Shown: positions 52,738 through 62,456, counted from the stretch's first letter. The stretch: 64,000 bases of DNA from Nodosilinea sp. PGN35 (GCF_029109325.1 NZ_JAQKQJ010000010.1:1320577-1384576); one strand, 5' to 3'. Numbers and translations: made by a program. Notes: generated from the letters alone by a model not told the origin.

Positions 52738-53598
52738 CTATAGCTGGTGGGGGGCATTCTCGATCCAGGTGCGGGGGCCGAAGTGGCGGCAGCTGTGGGC
52801 GGCGACGGCGGCGGCGTGGATGAGGGCGGTGGGGAAGGGGGCACTCAAGCGGTGGTGGCAAAAGGCTCCGTGGAGGATGTCTCCGGCTCCGAGGGTGTCT
52901 TGGACGGTGATCTGGGGGACGGGTAGGCTGCCTGCCGTGCCGCGATCGCAGAACTGGATGGGGTGGGGGCCGTGGGTGGTGGCGACTTCGGCAATGCCCA
53001 GGGTACTGAGGGCTGAGAGGGTATTGGTCTGGCCCGGCAGCCGAAATTTGGCGGCGGCGATGACGCTGGTGGCGAGGGGCAGAACTTTCTCAAAGCCGGG
53101 CTTCCAGCTGCCGGCGTCGATGACGATGGGGATGGCCTGGGCCTGGGCGGCGATCGCAATGGCGTGACTGGTGGCCATCTGGTGGCCGTCGATGAGCACA
53201 ATATCGACAGCGGTGAGCAGGGGCTTGGGGATGGCGGCGGGGTCGGCCTGGCGACCCACGGCGTTGCGGGAGATGACGGCGCGATCGCCCGTGGCGGCGG
53301 TGACGAGAATGGTGGAGAGGGGCGGCGGGGATTTTAGCTCGGGCGTGAGATCGACTACCTCGATGTCGTAGGTAGCCAGGTCGGCGCGAATCAGGTCGGC
53401 CAGGGGATGCAGGCCCAGGGCACCCAGCAGAATTGCCCGATTGCCGAGGGCGGCAAAGGCAACGGCGGCATTGGTGGCGGGGCCACCGGCAACGAGCAGG
53501 CTACCACTAGCCACAATCTTTTCGTCGCTGCTGGGCACGCGATCGACGCGGTAGATGCAGTCGAGGGTAATCAGCCCCACAAACAGTCCGGTGGCCAT
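52738..53598 (-). CDS. PfkB-family sugar kinase
   Basis: The start at 53598 gives 286 residues ('MATGLFVGLITLDCIYRVD'). The ribokinase fold has an N-terminal 'AGGPATNAAVAFAALG' (GG signature) and a C-terminal 'VQDTLGAGDILHGAFCHH' with the catalytic Asp and anion hole (GAGD). The substrate is not clear. It lies downstream of the 53.6 kb divergent region and is followed by the CysQ-type gene on the same strand. Confidence 0.9.
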   Translation of the reverse strand: MATGLFVGLITLDCIYRVDRVPSSDEKIVASGSLLVAGGPATNAAVAFAALGNRAILLGALGLHPLADLIRADLATYDIEVVDLTPELKSPPPLSTILVTAATGDRAVISRNAVGRQADPAAIPKPLLTAVDIVLIDGHQMATSHAIAIAAQAQAIPIVIDAGSWKPGFEKVLPLATSVIAAAKFRLPGQTNTLSALSTLGIAEVATTHGPHPIQFCDRGTAGSLPVPQITVQDTLGAGDILHGAFCHHRLSAPFPTALIHAAAVAAHSCRHFGPRTWIENAPHQL

Positions 53599-53739
53599 AG
53601 ATAATTCTCTCGGCGGATTCAAATCGGTGGCGGTGGGCGGTACGCTCAACAGCATAGGTTCTAGCCCTGGGTGTAAGGTGGGGAATGCGATCGCCCGGCG
53701 ATCGCTCTTTTTGCCCAGTGTTCGCTAAATTGCACCCCA

Positions 53740-53919
53740 ATGGCTGAAACGCTGCCCCTCATCTACCTGCCGATCTTCTTCCACTGCATTATGGGACTAA
53801 TTGCCGCTCAAGTGGCCCAGCGTAAGGGCTACGACCTGAGCCTGTGGCTCGTTTGGGGCACCCTGGGCGGCACCGTGGCCCTGGTCGATGCCCTGCGGCG
53901 ACCCCGGCAGCCCCAATGA
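53740..53919 (+). CDS. 59-residue membrane protein coupled to MFS transporter
   Basis: The ATG at 53740 encodes a product with a hydrophobic N-terminal half ('LIYLPIFFHCIMGLIAAQVA'), a short polar turn and a second hydrophobic segment. The TGA at 53917-53919 overlaps the ATG of the transporter gene (ATGATG). The tight overlap suggests coupled translation and perhaps an accessory subunit. Confidence 0.65.
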   Translation: MAETLPLIYLPIFFHCIMGLIAAQVAQRKGYDLSLWLVWGTLGGTVALVDALRRPRQPQ

Positions 53920-55163
53920 TGGCACTCCTCAGGCGCTGGCTGAAGGGATGGCTGCCCGACCTCGATTCCCGCGTGGGGATCCTGGCGGGGGGGCGGCTGC
54001 TGTCCCAGGTGGGCATTGGCTTTACACTGTTCTACGCGCCGATTTTCTTTACTGAGCAGGTGGGGTTGACGGCCACCCAGGTGGGCCTGGGCATCGGCCT
54101 GGGGTCGGTGGCGGGCATGGCGGGGCGGTTTTTGGGTGGCTCGCTGGCCGACTCGCCCACGGTGGGGCGGCGGCCAACGCTGCTGGGCTCTGCCCTGGTG
54201 TCGGCGGTGGCCGATGGTGTGCTGCTGCTGGCCAACGATTTTTGGATATTTTTGGCGGGCAACCTGCTGATGGGGTTTGGGGTAGGGCTGTACTGGCCAG
54301 CGGCGGAGTCGATGGCGGCAGACATTACCACCCCAGAGCAGCGCAACGAAGCCTACGCCCTGGTGCGCCTGGCCGATACCCTGGGGCTGGGGGTAGGGGT
54401 GATCGCTGGCGGGGCGCTGATCTCGCTCACCGGGGCCTACCGGGCGCTGTTTGCCATCGACGGCGTGACCTTTCTGCTGTTTTTTACCATCATTTACGTC
54501 GCCATTGCCGAGACTCGTCCGGCGGGCAACCCGGCGCGATCGCTCCTTCAGGGCTGGGGCCAGGCCCTCACAGACACCACCCTGATGGTCTACGCCCTGG
54601 TCAACGTGCTGTTTACCGGCTATCTGGCGCAAATTCAGAGCACGCTGCCCCTCTACCTCAACCGGTTTGCCGGGGGCGAGCAGGGGGTCAGCGAGGGGGC
54701 GCTGAGCCTGCTGTTTACCGGCCACGTGGTGCTGGCGGCGATCGCCCAGCTGCCCATGGCCCGCTGGCTGACTCGCTACCGATCTGCCCAGGGGCTGATG
54801 GTGTCGGCGCTGCTGTGGGGGGTGGGGTTTGGCCTGGTGTGGCAGTCGGGGACAGGGAATTTTCCCCTGGTGTGGGGCGGGCTGGCCCTGGGGGTAATGG
54901 CCCTGGCGATGGTGGCCTACACGCCGATTGGCTCGGCGCTGGTGGCGGCGATCGCCCCTGAACCCCTGCGCGGCGTCTACCTGTCGGTCAACTCCATGTG
55001 CTGGGCCGTGGGCTACCTGATCGGCCCACCCCTGGGCGGCTGGGCGCTCGACCAGGGAAATGCAGCTGCCCACGGGTTTTGGCTGGGACTGATGGGGACG
55101 GTGGTACCGGCGCTGGCGGTGTTGGTGTGGCTCGATCGCCGTCTGCGCCGCCGGGCTAGTTAG
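53916..55163 (+). CDS. MFS transporter
   Basis: The start at 53916 gives 415 residues with 12 predicted helices. The A-motif-like loop after helix 2 is 'GGSLADSPTVGRRPTLLGSAL', and 'LMGFGVGLYWPAAESMAADI' and 'TPEQRNEAYALVRLADTLG' follow as in drug/metabolite exporters of the MFS_1 type. The substrate is unknown. It ends 40 nt before an AT-rich stretch that leads into the MazF remnant. Confidence 0.88.
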   Translation: MMALLRRWLKGWLPDLDSRVGILAGGRLLSQVGIGFTLFYAPIFFTEQVGLTATQVGLGIGLGSVAGMAGRFLGGSLADSPTVGRRPTLLGSALVSAVADGVLLLANDFWIFLAGNLLMGFGVGLYWPAAESMAADITTPEQRNEAYALVRLADTLGLGVGVIAGGALISLTGAYRALFAIDGVTFLLFFTIIYVAIAETRPAGNPARSLLQGWGQALTDTTLMVYALVNVLFTGYLAQIQSTLPLYLNRFAGGEQGVSEGALSLLFTGHVVLAAIAQLPMARWLTRYRSAQGLMVSALLWGVGFGLVWQSGTGNFPLVWGGLALGVMALAMVAYTPIGSALVAAIAPEPLRGVYLSVNSMCWAVGYLIGPPLGGWALDQGNAAAHGFWLGLMGTVVPALAVLVWLDRRLRRRAS

Positions 55164-55222
55164 GCGATCGCAACCGCAAAAGGAACGGCTGATATTTCTT
55201 GCGCTAGCTAGGATTGAACTAT

Positions 55223-55348
55223 TTACCAATAATTTAGGTTTAGGGTTGCCACCACTTGATCAACTACCGAAGGCGGCAGACAGTCTTTGGTACTTCGCCA
55301 CCAGCGTTGACTTAGATCTAACGTACGCACCTGTTCCGCGGCTACAGC
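55223..55348 (-). pseudogene. Decapitated MazF toxin fragment
   Basis: The +1 frame just beyond the antitoxin stop reads 'AVAAEQVRTLDLSQRWWRST', then 'LPPSVVDQVVATL' to a TAA at 55223. It aligns by eye with the C-terminus of Escherichia coli MazF ('VALADQVKSIAWRARG'). The N-terminal approximately 70 residues, including the catalytic start, are missing. The toxin is therefore inactive. Confidence 0.55.
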
Positions 55349-55593
55349 AGCTCTTGCCCTTGGGCAAGACCATCGGCAAAATCGTGAACATCATCGGGGT
55401 ATCTAAAATCAGCAGGAATACTGGCTAACAATTCATTCAGGGTCATCGCCACGGCCTTTTTGCGAATCACCAGGGCCCTGTCTACTGCCAAAATCTCTAC
55501 TGTGGAGTTTTCATCCCACCCAAAGCTCTCTGCCAGGCGATCGGGAATTTGCAAACTGAGACTATTACCCCACTTCTTCAGTTGAATATCCAT
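55342..55593 (-). CDS. mazE: MazE/AbrB-type antitoxin
   Basis: The start at 55593 gives 83 residues: 'MDIQLKKWGNSLSLQIPDRLAE' is the swapped-hairpin DNA-binding half of MazE, followed by 'VEILAVDRALVIRKK' and an acidic C-terminal toxin-neutralising tail. It matches E. coli MazE in length. Directly downstream, overlapping by a few bases in another frame, is only the tail of a MazF, so the antitoxin is an orphan. Confidence 0.82.
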   Translation of the reverse strand: MDIQLKKWGNSLSLQIPDRLAESFGWDENSTVEILAVDRALVIRKKAVAMTLNELLASIPADFRYPDDVHDFADGLAQGQELL

Positions 55594-55676
55594 CTCGCTG
55601 ATCCAGAATCGTTCTCTGCATAACAGTCTAGCGTCTCTCCCAAGACGCAATTTCTGTGATTAGAAACAACCAGAAG

Positions 55677-56285
55677 CTAAGGATTCACTGCTTTGACCTG
55701 CCAGGTGCCGTCGGGTTGGCGGTCGTAGAGGGTGCGGTTTTGCGGTTCGCCGCGCAGCTCCAGGTGGTCAACCCGGTCGGGCTCTAGCAGCACCAGACAA
55801 AACTCAGCGGGAGGGGTCGGCTGAATGGCCTGGGGCGAAAAGTCGGCCTCGGCGGTGCGGGGCTGGGCGGGGTGGGGCCAGTAGAACTGCTGGCGGGCAC
55901 TGTCGGAGAGGGCTGCCCAAGAATTTTGCCGGGCCTGCAAAAGGGTGGCCTCGGCCTCAACGGTCACTACCTGAATAGCGCCCGCCAGGCGAAACTGCTC
56001 GCGGCTGTCGGTAAAGTACCAGCAGGCTTCGGCCCAGGGGTGGGCGGCGATGTCGGCGACCTTAGCGCTGCGCCGATCGGTGACCAGGGTGAGGGTGTTG
56101 CTGTCGGGCTGCCAGCCGCGAAACACCACGGTGCGGTTGGCCGGGCGACCTGCTGCCGTCACCGTGGCGAGCTGAAAATAGCGGCTGTAGGGGCGGCTGC
56201 GGTTGCGGTGCAGGGCTCGGGCCAGGGCACTGCGCCAGGGGGCTAGGGCAGCGGCTGAGCGCAGAGATGGATCAGAATCAGACAT
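55677..56285 (-). CDS. FMN-dependent PPOX-type flavoprotein (Alr4036 type)
   Basis: The start at 56285 gives 202 residues. The split-barrel pattern 'YFQLATVTAAGRPANRTVVFRGW', 'LTLVTDRRSAKVADIAAHPWAEACWYF' and C-terminal 'FCLVLLEPDRVDHLEL' matches the pyridoxamine-5'-phosphate-oxidase-like family common in cyanobacteria. The exact substrate is unknown. It is divergent from the antiporter gene, about 100 bp. Confidence 0.85.
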   Translation of the reverse strand: MSDSDPSLRSAAALAPWRSALARALHRNRSRPYSRYFQLATVTAAGRPANRTVVFRGWQPDSNTLTLVTDRRSAKVADIAAHPWAEACWYFTDSREQFRLAGAIQVVTVEAEATLLQARQNSWAALSDSARQQFYWPHPAQPRTAEADFSPQAIQPTPPAEFCLVLLEPDRVDHLELRGEPQNRTLYDRQPDGTWQVKAVNP

Positions 56286-56383
56286 ACTAGAGGTTGGCCT
56301 TATTGCCGGATTGATTAGGCGAAACGTTCCTAGCCTAGGCATGGGGCGTTCTCGCAGAACGTTTACTGAGTGAGCTTGCACCC

Positions 56384-57511
56384 ATGACTGTTGCCATCCT
56401 ATTGCTAATTGCTGGGGGAGGGCTGTTGCTGGTGGGGGCCGAAGCCCTGGTGCGGGGCGCTTCTAAGCTGGCGGCGCTGCTGGGAGTTTCGCCTTTAATT
56501 ATTGGCCTCACCATTGTGGCCTACGGCACCAGCGCCCCTGAGATGGCGGTGAGCGTGCAGTCGAGCCTGGCGGGTCAGGGCGATATTGCCCTGGGCAACG
56601 TGATTGGCAGCAACATTTTTAATGTGCTGGTGATTTTGGGGTTGTCGTCGCTGGTGGCACCACTGCCGGTGGCCCAGCAGCTGATCAAGCTAGACGTGCC
56701 GATTATGGTGGGCATTTCGGCACTGCTGCTGTTGTTTTCCGTCGATCGCCTGCTGCAACCCAGTGACGGCGTAATTTTGATCGTTGGCGGTGTGATCTAC
56801 ACCCTGTTTTTGATCTACCAAAGCCGCCGTGAAACCAACGCCGAGGTGCAGTCGGAGTACGACCGGGAGTATGGCCCCACACCGCTGGGAAAGTGGACTT
56901 GGATCATCAATCTGGCCTGTATGGCCGGGGGGCTGGTGGCGCTGGTGGCGGGCTCGCGGCTGTTTGTCACCGGGGCGGTGAGCATTGCTCAGGCGCTGGG
57001 AGTGAGCCAGCTGGTGATTGGTTTAACCATTGTGGCGGCGGGGACGTCACTGCCGGAGCTGGCCACTTCGGCGGTGGCGACGTTTCGGGGTGAGCGCGAC
57101 ATTGCGGTGGGCAACGTGGTGGGCAGCAATATTTTTAACATTCTTACGGTGCTGGGCGTCACGGCGGTGTCGTCGGGGTCGGGCATTGTGATTCCCAGTG
57201 CGGTGCTCAATTTTGACCTGCCGGTGATGGTGGCGGTGGCGGTGGCCTGCCTGCCTATCTTTCTCACCGGCAACGTGATTTCGCGCTGGGAGGGGGTGCT
57301 GTTTAGCGGCTACTACGTGGCCTACGTCACCTACCTGATTTTGCGGGCGGCGGATCACGCCCAGCTGGGGCTGTTTAGCCAGATGATGCTGCTGTTTGTG
57401 ATACCGCTGACGGTGGTGACGCTGGCGCTGGTGGTGATTAAGTCGAGGCCGGGCGATCGCCGGTCGGCGGAAGAACAGGCCCGGCTTCCTAGCGATACCC
57501 ACTCTCGGTAG
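56384..57511 (+). CDS. Ca2+/Na+ (CaCA family) antiporter
   Basis: The 375-residue protein has two inverted repeats of the CaCA family. The alpha-1 region is 'GLTIVAYGTSAPEMAVSVQS' with 'GDIALGNVIGSNIFNVLVI'. The alpha-2 region is 'GLTIVAAGTSLPELATSAVA' with 'DIAVGNVVGSNIFNILTV'. The Glu residues in each GTS(A/L)PE motif bind the cation. Ten or eleven helices are visible. It probably exports calcium or sodium. Confidence 0.93.
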   Translation: MTVAILLLIAGGGLLLVGAEALVRGASKLAALLGVSPLIIGLTIVAYGTSAPEMAVSVQSSLAGQGDIALGNVIGSNIFNVLVILGLSSLVAPLPVAQQLIKLDVPIMVGISALLLLFSVDRLLQPSDGVILIVGGVIYTLFLIYQSRRETNAEVQSEYDREYGPTPLGKWTWIINLACMAGGLVALVAGSRLFVTGAVSIAQALGVSQLVIGLTIVAAGTSLPELATSAVATFRGERDIAVGNVVGSNIFNILTVLGVTAVSSGSGIVIPSAVLNFDLPVMVAVAVACLPIFLTGNVISRWEGVLFSGYYVAYVTYLILRAADHAQLGLFSQMMLLFVIPLTVVTLALVVIKSRPGDRRSAEEQARLPSDTHSR

Positions 57512-57541
57512 GATGGGTAGCATCCCTGTTTGTCTGCACCT

Positions 57542-59131
57542 ATGGCCTTAGCGGTTGATTTTGGCACCAGTAATACAGTTGTCGCCCGCTGGAACCCGGT
57601 GGCTGAATGTCCAGAAACCCTTGCCCTGCCGGGGTTGAGTTGGCAGCTGGGAAAGCTGCCGCCGCTGGTGCCCAGCCTGGTCTACGTCGAGAAACCCCAG
57701 GCCGACGGAGTGGTGGTGGGGCAGGCGGTGCGCGATCGCGGCCTCGACATGCCCACCGATCCCCGCTTTTTTGCCAACGTCAAGCGCGGCATTGGGGCCC
57801 CGCTCCAGGGATTTTTGCCGGATATCGACGGGGAATCCCTCTCTTTTGAGCACCTGGGGGAGTGGTTTCTGCGATCGCTGCTGACCCAGGTGCGCGATGT
57901 AGCTGGGGACGACGAGAGCCTGGTGCTGACGGTGCCGGTGGACAGCTTTGAAACCTACCGCCTGTGGCTGGGAGATGTGGCTACCGCGCTCGACTTTAAA
58001 GAAGTGCGGCTGATCGACGAGCCGACGGCGGCGGCCCTGGGCTACGGGCTGACCGGGGAGCAAACCCTGCTGGTGCTCGACTTTGGCGGCGGCACGCTGG
58101 ACTGGTCGCTGGTGCGGCTGGTGGCTCCGGCGCAAAAGCAGCCGGTGGGCTTTTTGCTCAAGTGGCGGGGCCAGGGGGCCGAGCAGACCAGCGCCCAAAA
58201 GCCTGAGGTGGCGCGGGTGCTGGCGAAAGCGGGCGAAAACCTGGGCGGAGCCGACATCGACCAGTGGCTGGTGGAGCATTTTGCGGGGCAGGGCATTGCC
58301 GGGGGGGCGGTGGTGCAGCGGCTGGCGGAGCGGCTGAAGATCGCGCTGTCGGAGCAAACCGAGGCGACGGAAGCCTACTTTGACGACGAAACCTTTGACA
58401 CCTACGACCTGGCGCTCACCCGCGACCAGTTCGAGGCAATTCTCGCCCAGAACCAGTTCTTTGAGCGGCTGGAGAAGGGGCTGGCTCAGGTGCTCCAGCA
58501 GGGGCAGCGCCAGGGAGTTGACGCCGATGCCATCGACGCGGTGCTGCTGGTGGGGGGCACGGCGCAGATTCCGGCGGTGCAGCGGTGGGTGACAGAACGA
58601 TTTGGGGTCGAAAAGGTGAGGTGCGATCGCCCCTTTGAAGCCGTGGCCCAGGGGGCGCTGCAAATTGCTCAAGGGCTGGCGATCGAAGACTTTCTTTACC
58701 ACAGCTATGGCATTCGCTACTGGGACAGGCGCAACAACCGCCACGGCTGGCACCCAATTTTGCCCCAGGGGCAGCCCTACCCAATGTCTCAGCCAGTGGA
58801 AATTACCCTGGGGGCTTCGGTGGAAAAGCAGCCCAGCATTGAACTGATCGTTGGCGAACTGGGGGCGGCCAGCACCCAAACCGAGGTGTACTTCGAGAAC
58901 GGTCGCCTGGTGACGCGCCAGCTCGGCGGCGACGCGCTCTCGGTGCAGCCGCTCAACGATCGCGAGGGAGCCCGCACGATCGCGCAGCTCGACCCGCCGG
59001 GGTTTCCGGGCAGCGATCGGGTGCGGGTGCTGTTTCGGGTGGAGCGCGATCGGCTGCTGCGCATTACGGTGGAGGACATTCTCACGGGCAATACGCTGCT
59101 GGACAACGAAGCCGTGGTGCGGCTGAGCTAG
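57542..59131 (+). CDS. Hsp70-family ATPase-like protein
   Basis: The start at 57542 gives 529 residues. The actin/Hsp70 ATPase fold has '[15 protein letters not shown]' (phosphate 1), '[14 protein letters not shown]' (connect), '[18 protein letters not shown]' (phosphate 2) and '[19 protein letters not shown]' (adenosine). The substrate-binding domain is short and lacks the usual lid, as in DnaK-like orphan proteins of cyanobacteria. It is followed 13 bp later by pyrC and probably co-transcribed. Confidence 0.9.
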   Translation: MALAVDFGTSNTVVARWNPVAECPETLALPGLSWQLGKLPPLVPSLVYVEKPQADGVVVGQAVRDRGLDMPTDPRFFANVKRGIGAPLQGFLPDIDGESLSFEHLGEWFLRSLLTQVRDVAGDDESLVLTVPVDSFETYRLWLGDVATALDFKEVRLIDEPTAAALGYGLTGEQTLLVLDFGGGTLDWSLVRLVAPAQKQPVGFLLKWRGQGAEQTSAQKPEVARVLAKAGENLGGADIDQWLVEHFAGQGIAGGAVVQRLAERLKIALSEQTEATEAYFDDETFDTYDLALTRDQFEAILAQNQFFERLEKGLAQVLQQGQRQGVDADAIDAVLLVGGTAQIPAVQRWVTERFGVEKVRCDRPFEAVAQGALQIAQGLAIEDFLYHSYGIRYWDRRNNRHGWHPILPQGQPYPMSQPVEITLGASVEKQPSIELIVGELGAASTQTEVYFENGRLVTRQLGGDALSVQPLNDREGARTIAQLDPPGFPGSDRVRVLFRVERDRLLRITVEDILTGNTLLDNEAVVRLS

Positions 59132-59144
59132 GTCTAATTTTAGG

Positions 59145-60182
59145 ATGACAACGATGGAAACGCTGACCCTGACTCGACCGGACGACTGGCACCTGCACCT
59201 GCGCGACGGCGAGGCGCTAAAGGCGGTGCTGCCCCACACGGTGCGGCAGTTTGCGCGGGCGATCGTGATGCCCAATCTGAAGCCCCCCGTGCGTACGGTG
59301 GCTGAGGCGGCGGCCTACCGCGATCGCATTCTGGCGGCAATTCCAGCAGGCCAGCAGTTTGAGCCGCTGATGACCCTCTACCTCACCGACAACACTCGCG
59401 CCGAGGAGATTTTGGCGGCCAGGGAAGCTCAGTTTGTCAAAGCAGTGAAGTACTACCCCGCCGGGGCCACGACGAACTCTGACGCTGGTGTGACTGACAT
59501 TGGTAAGTGCGATCGCGTCTTTGAGGCGATGGAGCAGGTCGGCATGCCGCTGCTACTGCACGGCGAAGTCACCGACTCAAGGGTGGATATGTTCGATCGC
59601 GAGAAGGTGTTTATTGAGAAATACCTGATTCCGCTGAGAGAGCGATTTCCTCAGCTGCGGGTGGTGTTGGAGCACGTTACAACTTCAGAGGCGGTGGAGT
59701 TTGTGCTGGCGACGGACAATATGGCGGCGACGATTACGCCCCAACATCTGTTGTTCAATCGCAATAGTCTGTTTCAGGGGGGCCTGCGGCCTCACTACTA
59801 CTGCCTGCCCATTCTGAAGCGCGAAACCCATCGAGAGGCACTGTTGGGTGCGGCCACCTCGGGTAATCCAAAGTTTTTTTTGGGTACCGATAGCGCCCCG
59901 CACTCTCGTAACGCTAAAGAAAGTGCCTGCGGTTGTGCGGGGTGTTTTTCGGCGCTGCACGCGATGGAGCTGTACGCCGAGGCGTTTGAGAGCGTGAATG
60001 CCCTGGATAAACTGGAGGCGTTTGCGAGCTTCTATGGGCCAGATTTTTACGGGCTGCCAAGGAATAGCGATCGCATTACCCTGAGCAAAACCACCTGGCA
60101 CATTCCCGATGCGCTGCCCTTTGGCGATGGCGAACTGGTGCCGCTGCGGGCTGGGGAGGCGATCGGCTGGAAAATGGTTTAA
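59145..60182 (+). CDS. pyrC: Dihydroorotase (class II)
   Basis: The 345-residue zinc amidohydrolase has '[13 protein letters not shown]' (first metal His pair), '[10 protein letters not shown]', Lys in '[19 protein letters not shown]', '[10 protein letters not shown]', '[14 protein letters not shown]', '[13 protein letters not shown]' and '[15 protein letters not shown]'. It catalyses the third step of pyrimidine synthesis. The start is 59145 or the ATG at 59154. A repeat element follows that may terminate transcription. Confidence 0.97.
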   Translation: MTTMETLTLTRPDDWHLHLRDGEALKAVLPHTVRQFARAIVMPNLKPPVRTVAEAAAYRDRILAAIPAGQQFEPLMTLYLTDNTRAEEILAAREAQFVKAVKYYPAGATTNSDAGVTDIGKCDRVFEAMEQVGMPLLLHGEVTDSRVDMFDREKVFIEKYLIPLRERFPQLRVVLEHVTTSEAVEFVLATDNMAATITPQHLLFNRNSLFQGGLRPHYYCLPILKRETHREALLGAATSGNPKFFLGTDSAPHSRNAKESACGCAGCFSALHAMELYAEAFESVNALDKLEAFASFYGPDFYGLPRNSDRITLSKTTWHIPDALPFGDGELVPLRAGEAIGWKMV

Positions 60183-60191
60183 CGGGGGAGA

Positions 60192-60276
60192 GATCCCCCA
60201 ACCCCCCTTAAAAAGGGGGGCAAGAGTGCGGGGTCTTGAGAGCCCTCTTTTTAAGGGGGCAGCGCAGCGGGGGATC
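60192..60276. repeat. C-tract/G-tract inverted-repeat element
   Basis: GATCCCCC (60192-60199) pairs with GGGGGATC (60269-60276). Inside lies a CCCCCCTT/AAGGGGGG hairpin (60202-60220) and a second C-tract/G-tract pair. The same motif is inserted in frame in the STAND gene at 16118-16150. It is probably a mobile or interspersed palindromic repeat that also ends pyrC transcription. Confidence 0.7.
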
Positions 60277-60294
60277 TACAGCCTGTAGTTTTGG

Positions 60295-60534
60295 TTACGT
60301 CTCGGGGGGCGAGATGCGGCGGGTCATGACGCTGATGTATTCGCCGCTGCGCCCGGTGGGGATGGGGTCGATCCAGGCGACTCTGTCGCAGTAGCGCAAG
60401 ACTTCCATGCGGTTGATGGCTTCAACCAGGGCGTTGTAGTCGCCGAGTAGGATGTGGCAGAGCTTGTCGGGCTGGTAGGTGGGCAGCCGAAAGCTGGTGG
60501 GGAGGTTGGGTTCCCCGGTGGATGAATTGAACAT
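60295..60534 (-). CDS. Conserved cyanobacterial 79-residue protein
   Basis: 'FRLPTYQPDKLCHILLGDYNALVEAINRMEVLRYCDRVAW' followed by 'TGRSGEYISVMTRRI' is a pattern I associate with small cyanobacterial proteins of unknown function. The ribosome-binding site GGAG lies 9 nt before the ATG and is partly enclosed by a hairpin in the leader (60546-60567). It is likely subject to RNA-level control. Confidence 0.7.
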   Translation of the reverse strand: MFNSSTGEPNLPTSFRLPTYQPDKLCHILLGDYNALVEAINRMEVLRYCDRVAWIDPIPTGRSGEYISVMTRRISPPET

Positions 60535-60724
60535 GACGGGTATCTCCGTTTTCGGTAAAGAAAACGGGGAATGGTCTAGCTTTGTCCCAAAATGAAGGTA
60601 AAAAAGACGCTAGATCCTAGAATGAATCCAGGTTATCGCCAGCTTACCCGGTCTAAGTTGGGATGACTTAGGGGAGCAAAGGAGTTCGTACCTCCTCTGT
60701 TCCCCGCCCAGAGTCATTCCCCGT
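60535..60724 (-). promoter_or_regulatory. Switch-like structured leader
   Basis: On the minus strand, hairpin CCGTTTTC/GAAAACGG (60567-60560 with 60553-60546) covers part of the GGAG ribosome-binding site. The upstream half of that hairpin overlaps CATTCCCCGT (60573-60564), which can instead pair perfectly with ACGGGGAATG (60724-60715). Between them lies a GGGGA...AGGAG/CTCCT...TCCCC hairpin. The two pairings exclude each other, as in riboswitches or thermosensors. The remaining upstream sequence to 60853 shows no gene I can support. Confidence 0.5.
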
Positions 60725-60853
60725 GGCAAAGCATAGTACAGTAAGCCCGATAGGAGTGCAACCGTATTGGCTAAAGGTTTTGTGGGTGACTGAGGATTTT
60801 GCTGGCGCTTGGGCAAGTGGAATTGGGGCGATCGCGAATAAAATATAACTAAC

Positions 60854-61097
60854 CTACAGTCGGCAAACAAGCTACGACTCAACTTCCTCAACGGGCTATT
60901 GCAGAGGTTCTAAACTGTTGGATGAGGAACAGGATGCGATCGCAACTCGGCTTTTAGCTGAATTAGAGGATGAACAGGCTTGGCAGAGCCGGTTTGATGC
61001 GACAACGGATGATCAGTGGGATAATCTAGCCGCACTAGTTCGGCAAAAAAAGTGTAAGGAAATTTCAGCAGCATCAAAAATACTTCAGCAGGTATAA
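60854..61097 (+). pseudogene. Decayed antitoxin-like gene
   Basis: Reading 'GKQATTQLPQRAIAEVL' in one frame and 'LLDEEQDAIATRLLAELEDEQAW', continuing to a TAA at 61095-61097, in another, a single base lost near 60913 restores an antitoxin-like helical protein of the cyanobacterial 'LPE..Q.AIA..LL.EL..E..W' type. No start codon remains upstream. Confidence 0.42.
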
Positions 61098-61162
61098 TGA
61101 ACCCTAATTAGTATTCCTCCTCTGTTAACTATTCTTGAATTTTTTTTAGAATATAAAATTCC

Positions 61163-62392
61163 ATGAAAAAGAGATATGTCGACCCGTTTACTCCGGATTT
61201 ACCAATAGATTCTCCTAGCAGATTCTCAGGGAGAGTTAAGGAAATTGACAGTGTCGTCGATTCTCTTTTCCAGCTTGCAAATAGTAAACCCAAGCACACA
61301 ATAATTACTGGTGACAGGGGAATTGGAAAAAGTTCAGTACTAGTTCAGGTCAAGAATATAGCGGAGGGAAATCTAGACTTAGTGACAAGGCTAGGAATCG
61401 ACCCTGGCGAAAATTCTTACGATTTTCTCTGTGCTTGGCATGATTGTGCAACTGATCAGACTCCTGCAGATCTTGCAACTGGCATCTTAAAGCAATTAAA
61501 AACCTCTTTAGAAAATGTCCTGGGAAAAATTAAGTTTGAAATAAATTTTGCAGGATTTTTAACGGTAAGCCAAAAAGAAGATTCAACAATATCCTCATTG
61601 TCCGAAGTCGTTGATTTATTTTGCTCTGAAATAATGAAAGCGGAAAAGGAGGCAAAAGACAAAAATAAGTCAGGGATACTACTCTTTTTTGACGAACTCG
61701 ATCGAGTAAAATCTGGCTCAGGAGTTGCTACATTCTTTAAGCTATCAGCCGAAAAACTTTCAAGAGATGGGGCCAAACATGTTTCTTTTTTTGCTGCTGG
61801 AATAACTGGAGCAATTCAAAACCTTGAAGAAGAACATGGATCAATATATCGTACATTTAAAGATGTTCCTCTTCCAAGGCTGAAATTTTCAGAAGTTGAG
61901 CAAATCTTGGAAGATGGTTTTCAATTGGCTTCTTGTACTTATGAAAATGAAGTGATTGAGAAAATTTTCAAGTTGTGCGCTGGCTATCCAGAACCTGTTC
62001 ACTTGCTAGGAAGTCAAATTCTTAAGTCTGATTTAGACAATCATTTATCTATTGATGATTTCGAACTTGCCAAGGTAGAAGTTGTTGAAACTCTTCGGCG
62101 TAATAAGCTCATTTCTATGTTAAAGAAGGCAGGTTCTGGGAAATATCAAAAGATATTAGAGGCAATGGCATCACACGATAATCCAAACGTCCCATCAGCT
62201 TATATATCCGAAAAAATAGGCTATAAACCTAATGAATATAGTACTAATATGGGAAGTCTTATTCAAAGAAACATCATATCTTCAGTTGACAGAGGTGTTT
62301 ACTGCTTTGTCGATCCACTCTTAAAGGAATATATATCCCGTTTCGGAGTTATAAGCGCAAAAGATGAAAATAGTTCTGAAATTGAAGCTTGA
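61163..62392 (+). CDS. AAA ATPase in an AT-rich island
   Basis: The 409-residue protein starts 'FSGRVKEIDSVVDSLFQL' (ORC/Cdc6-like opening). Walker A is 'ITGDRGIGKSSVLVQV', Walker B 'GILLFFDELDRVKSG', sensor-1 region 'VSFFAAGITGAIQNL', followed by a lid and a C-terminal winged-helix-like part. Codon use is AT-rich, unlike the neighbours, which points to recent transfer. STAND/ORC-like ATPases of this type often appear in defence or mobile loci. Partner unclear. Confidence 0.8.
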   Translation: MKKRYVDPFTPDLPIDSPSRFSGRVKEIDSVVDSLFQLANSKPKHTIITGDRGIGKSSVLVQVKNIAEGNLDLVTRLGIDPGENSYDFLCAWHDCATDQTPADLATGILKQLKTSLENVLGKIKFEINFAGFLTVSQKEDSTISSLSEVVDLFCSEIMKAEKEAKDKNKSGILLFFDELDRVKSGSGVATFFKLSAEKLSRDGAKHVSFFAAGITGAIQNLEEEHGSIYRTFKDVPLPRLKFSEVEQILEDGFQLASCTYENEVIEKIFKLCAGYPEPVHLLGSQILKSDLDNHLSIDDFELAKVEVVETLRRNKLISMLKKAGSGKYQKILEAMASHDNPNVPSAYISEKIGYKPNEYSTNMGSLIQRNIISSVDRGVYCFVDPLLKEYISRFGVISAKDENSSEIEA

Positions 62393-62456
62393 TCTGAAAT
62401 TTTCTTTTAATGTTTATTAATACTGAATATGGACGTTTTTGTTTTTCAATAAAATA

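Noticed and set aside
53829..55229. 466-codon minus-strand frame opposite the MFS transporter
   Set aside because: Shadow frame rich in Arg/Gln/His/Pro; the plus strand shows clear MFS motifs.
60610..60891. 93-codon minus-strand frame upstream of the 79-residue gene
   Set aside because: It coincides with the structured leader. It has no ribosome-binding site and its amino-acid pattern is not protein-like.
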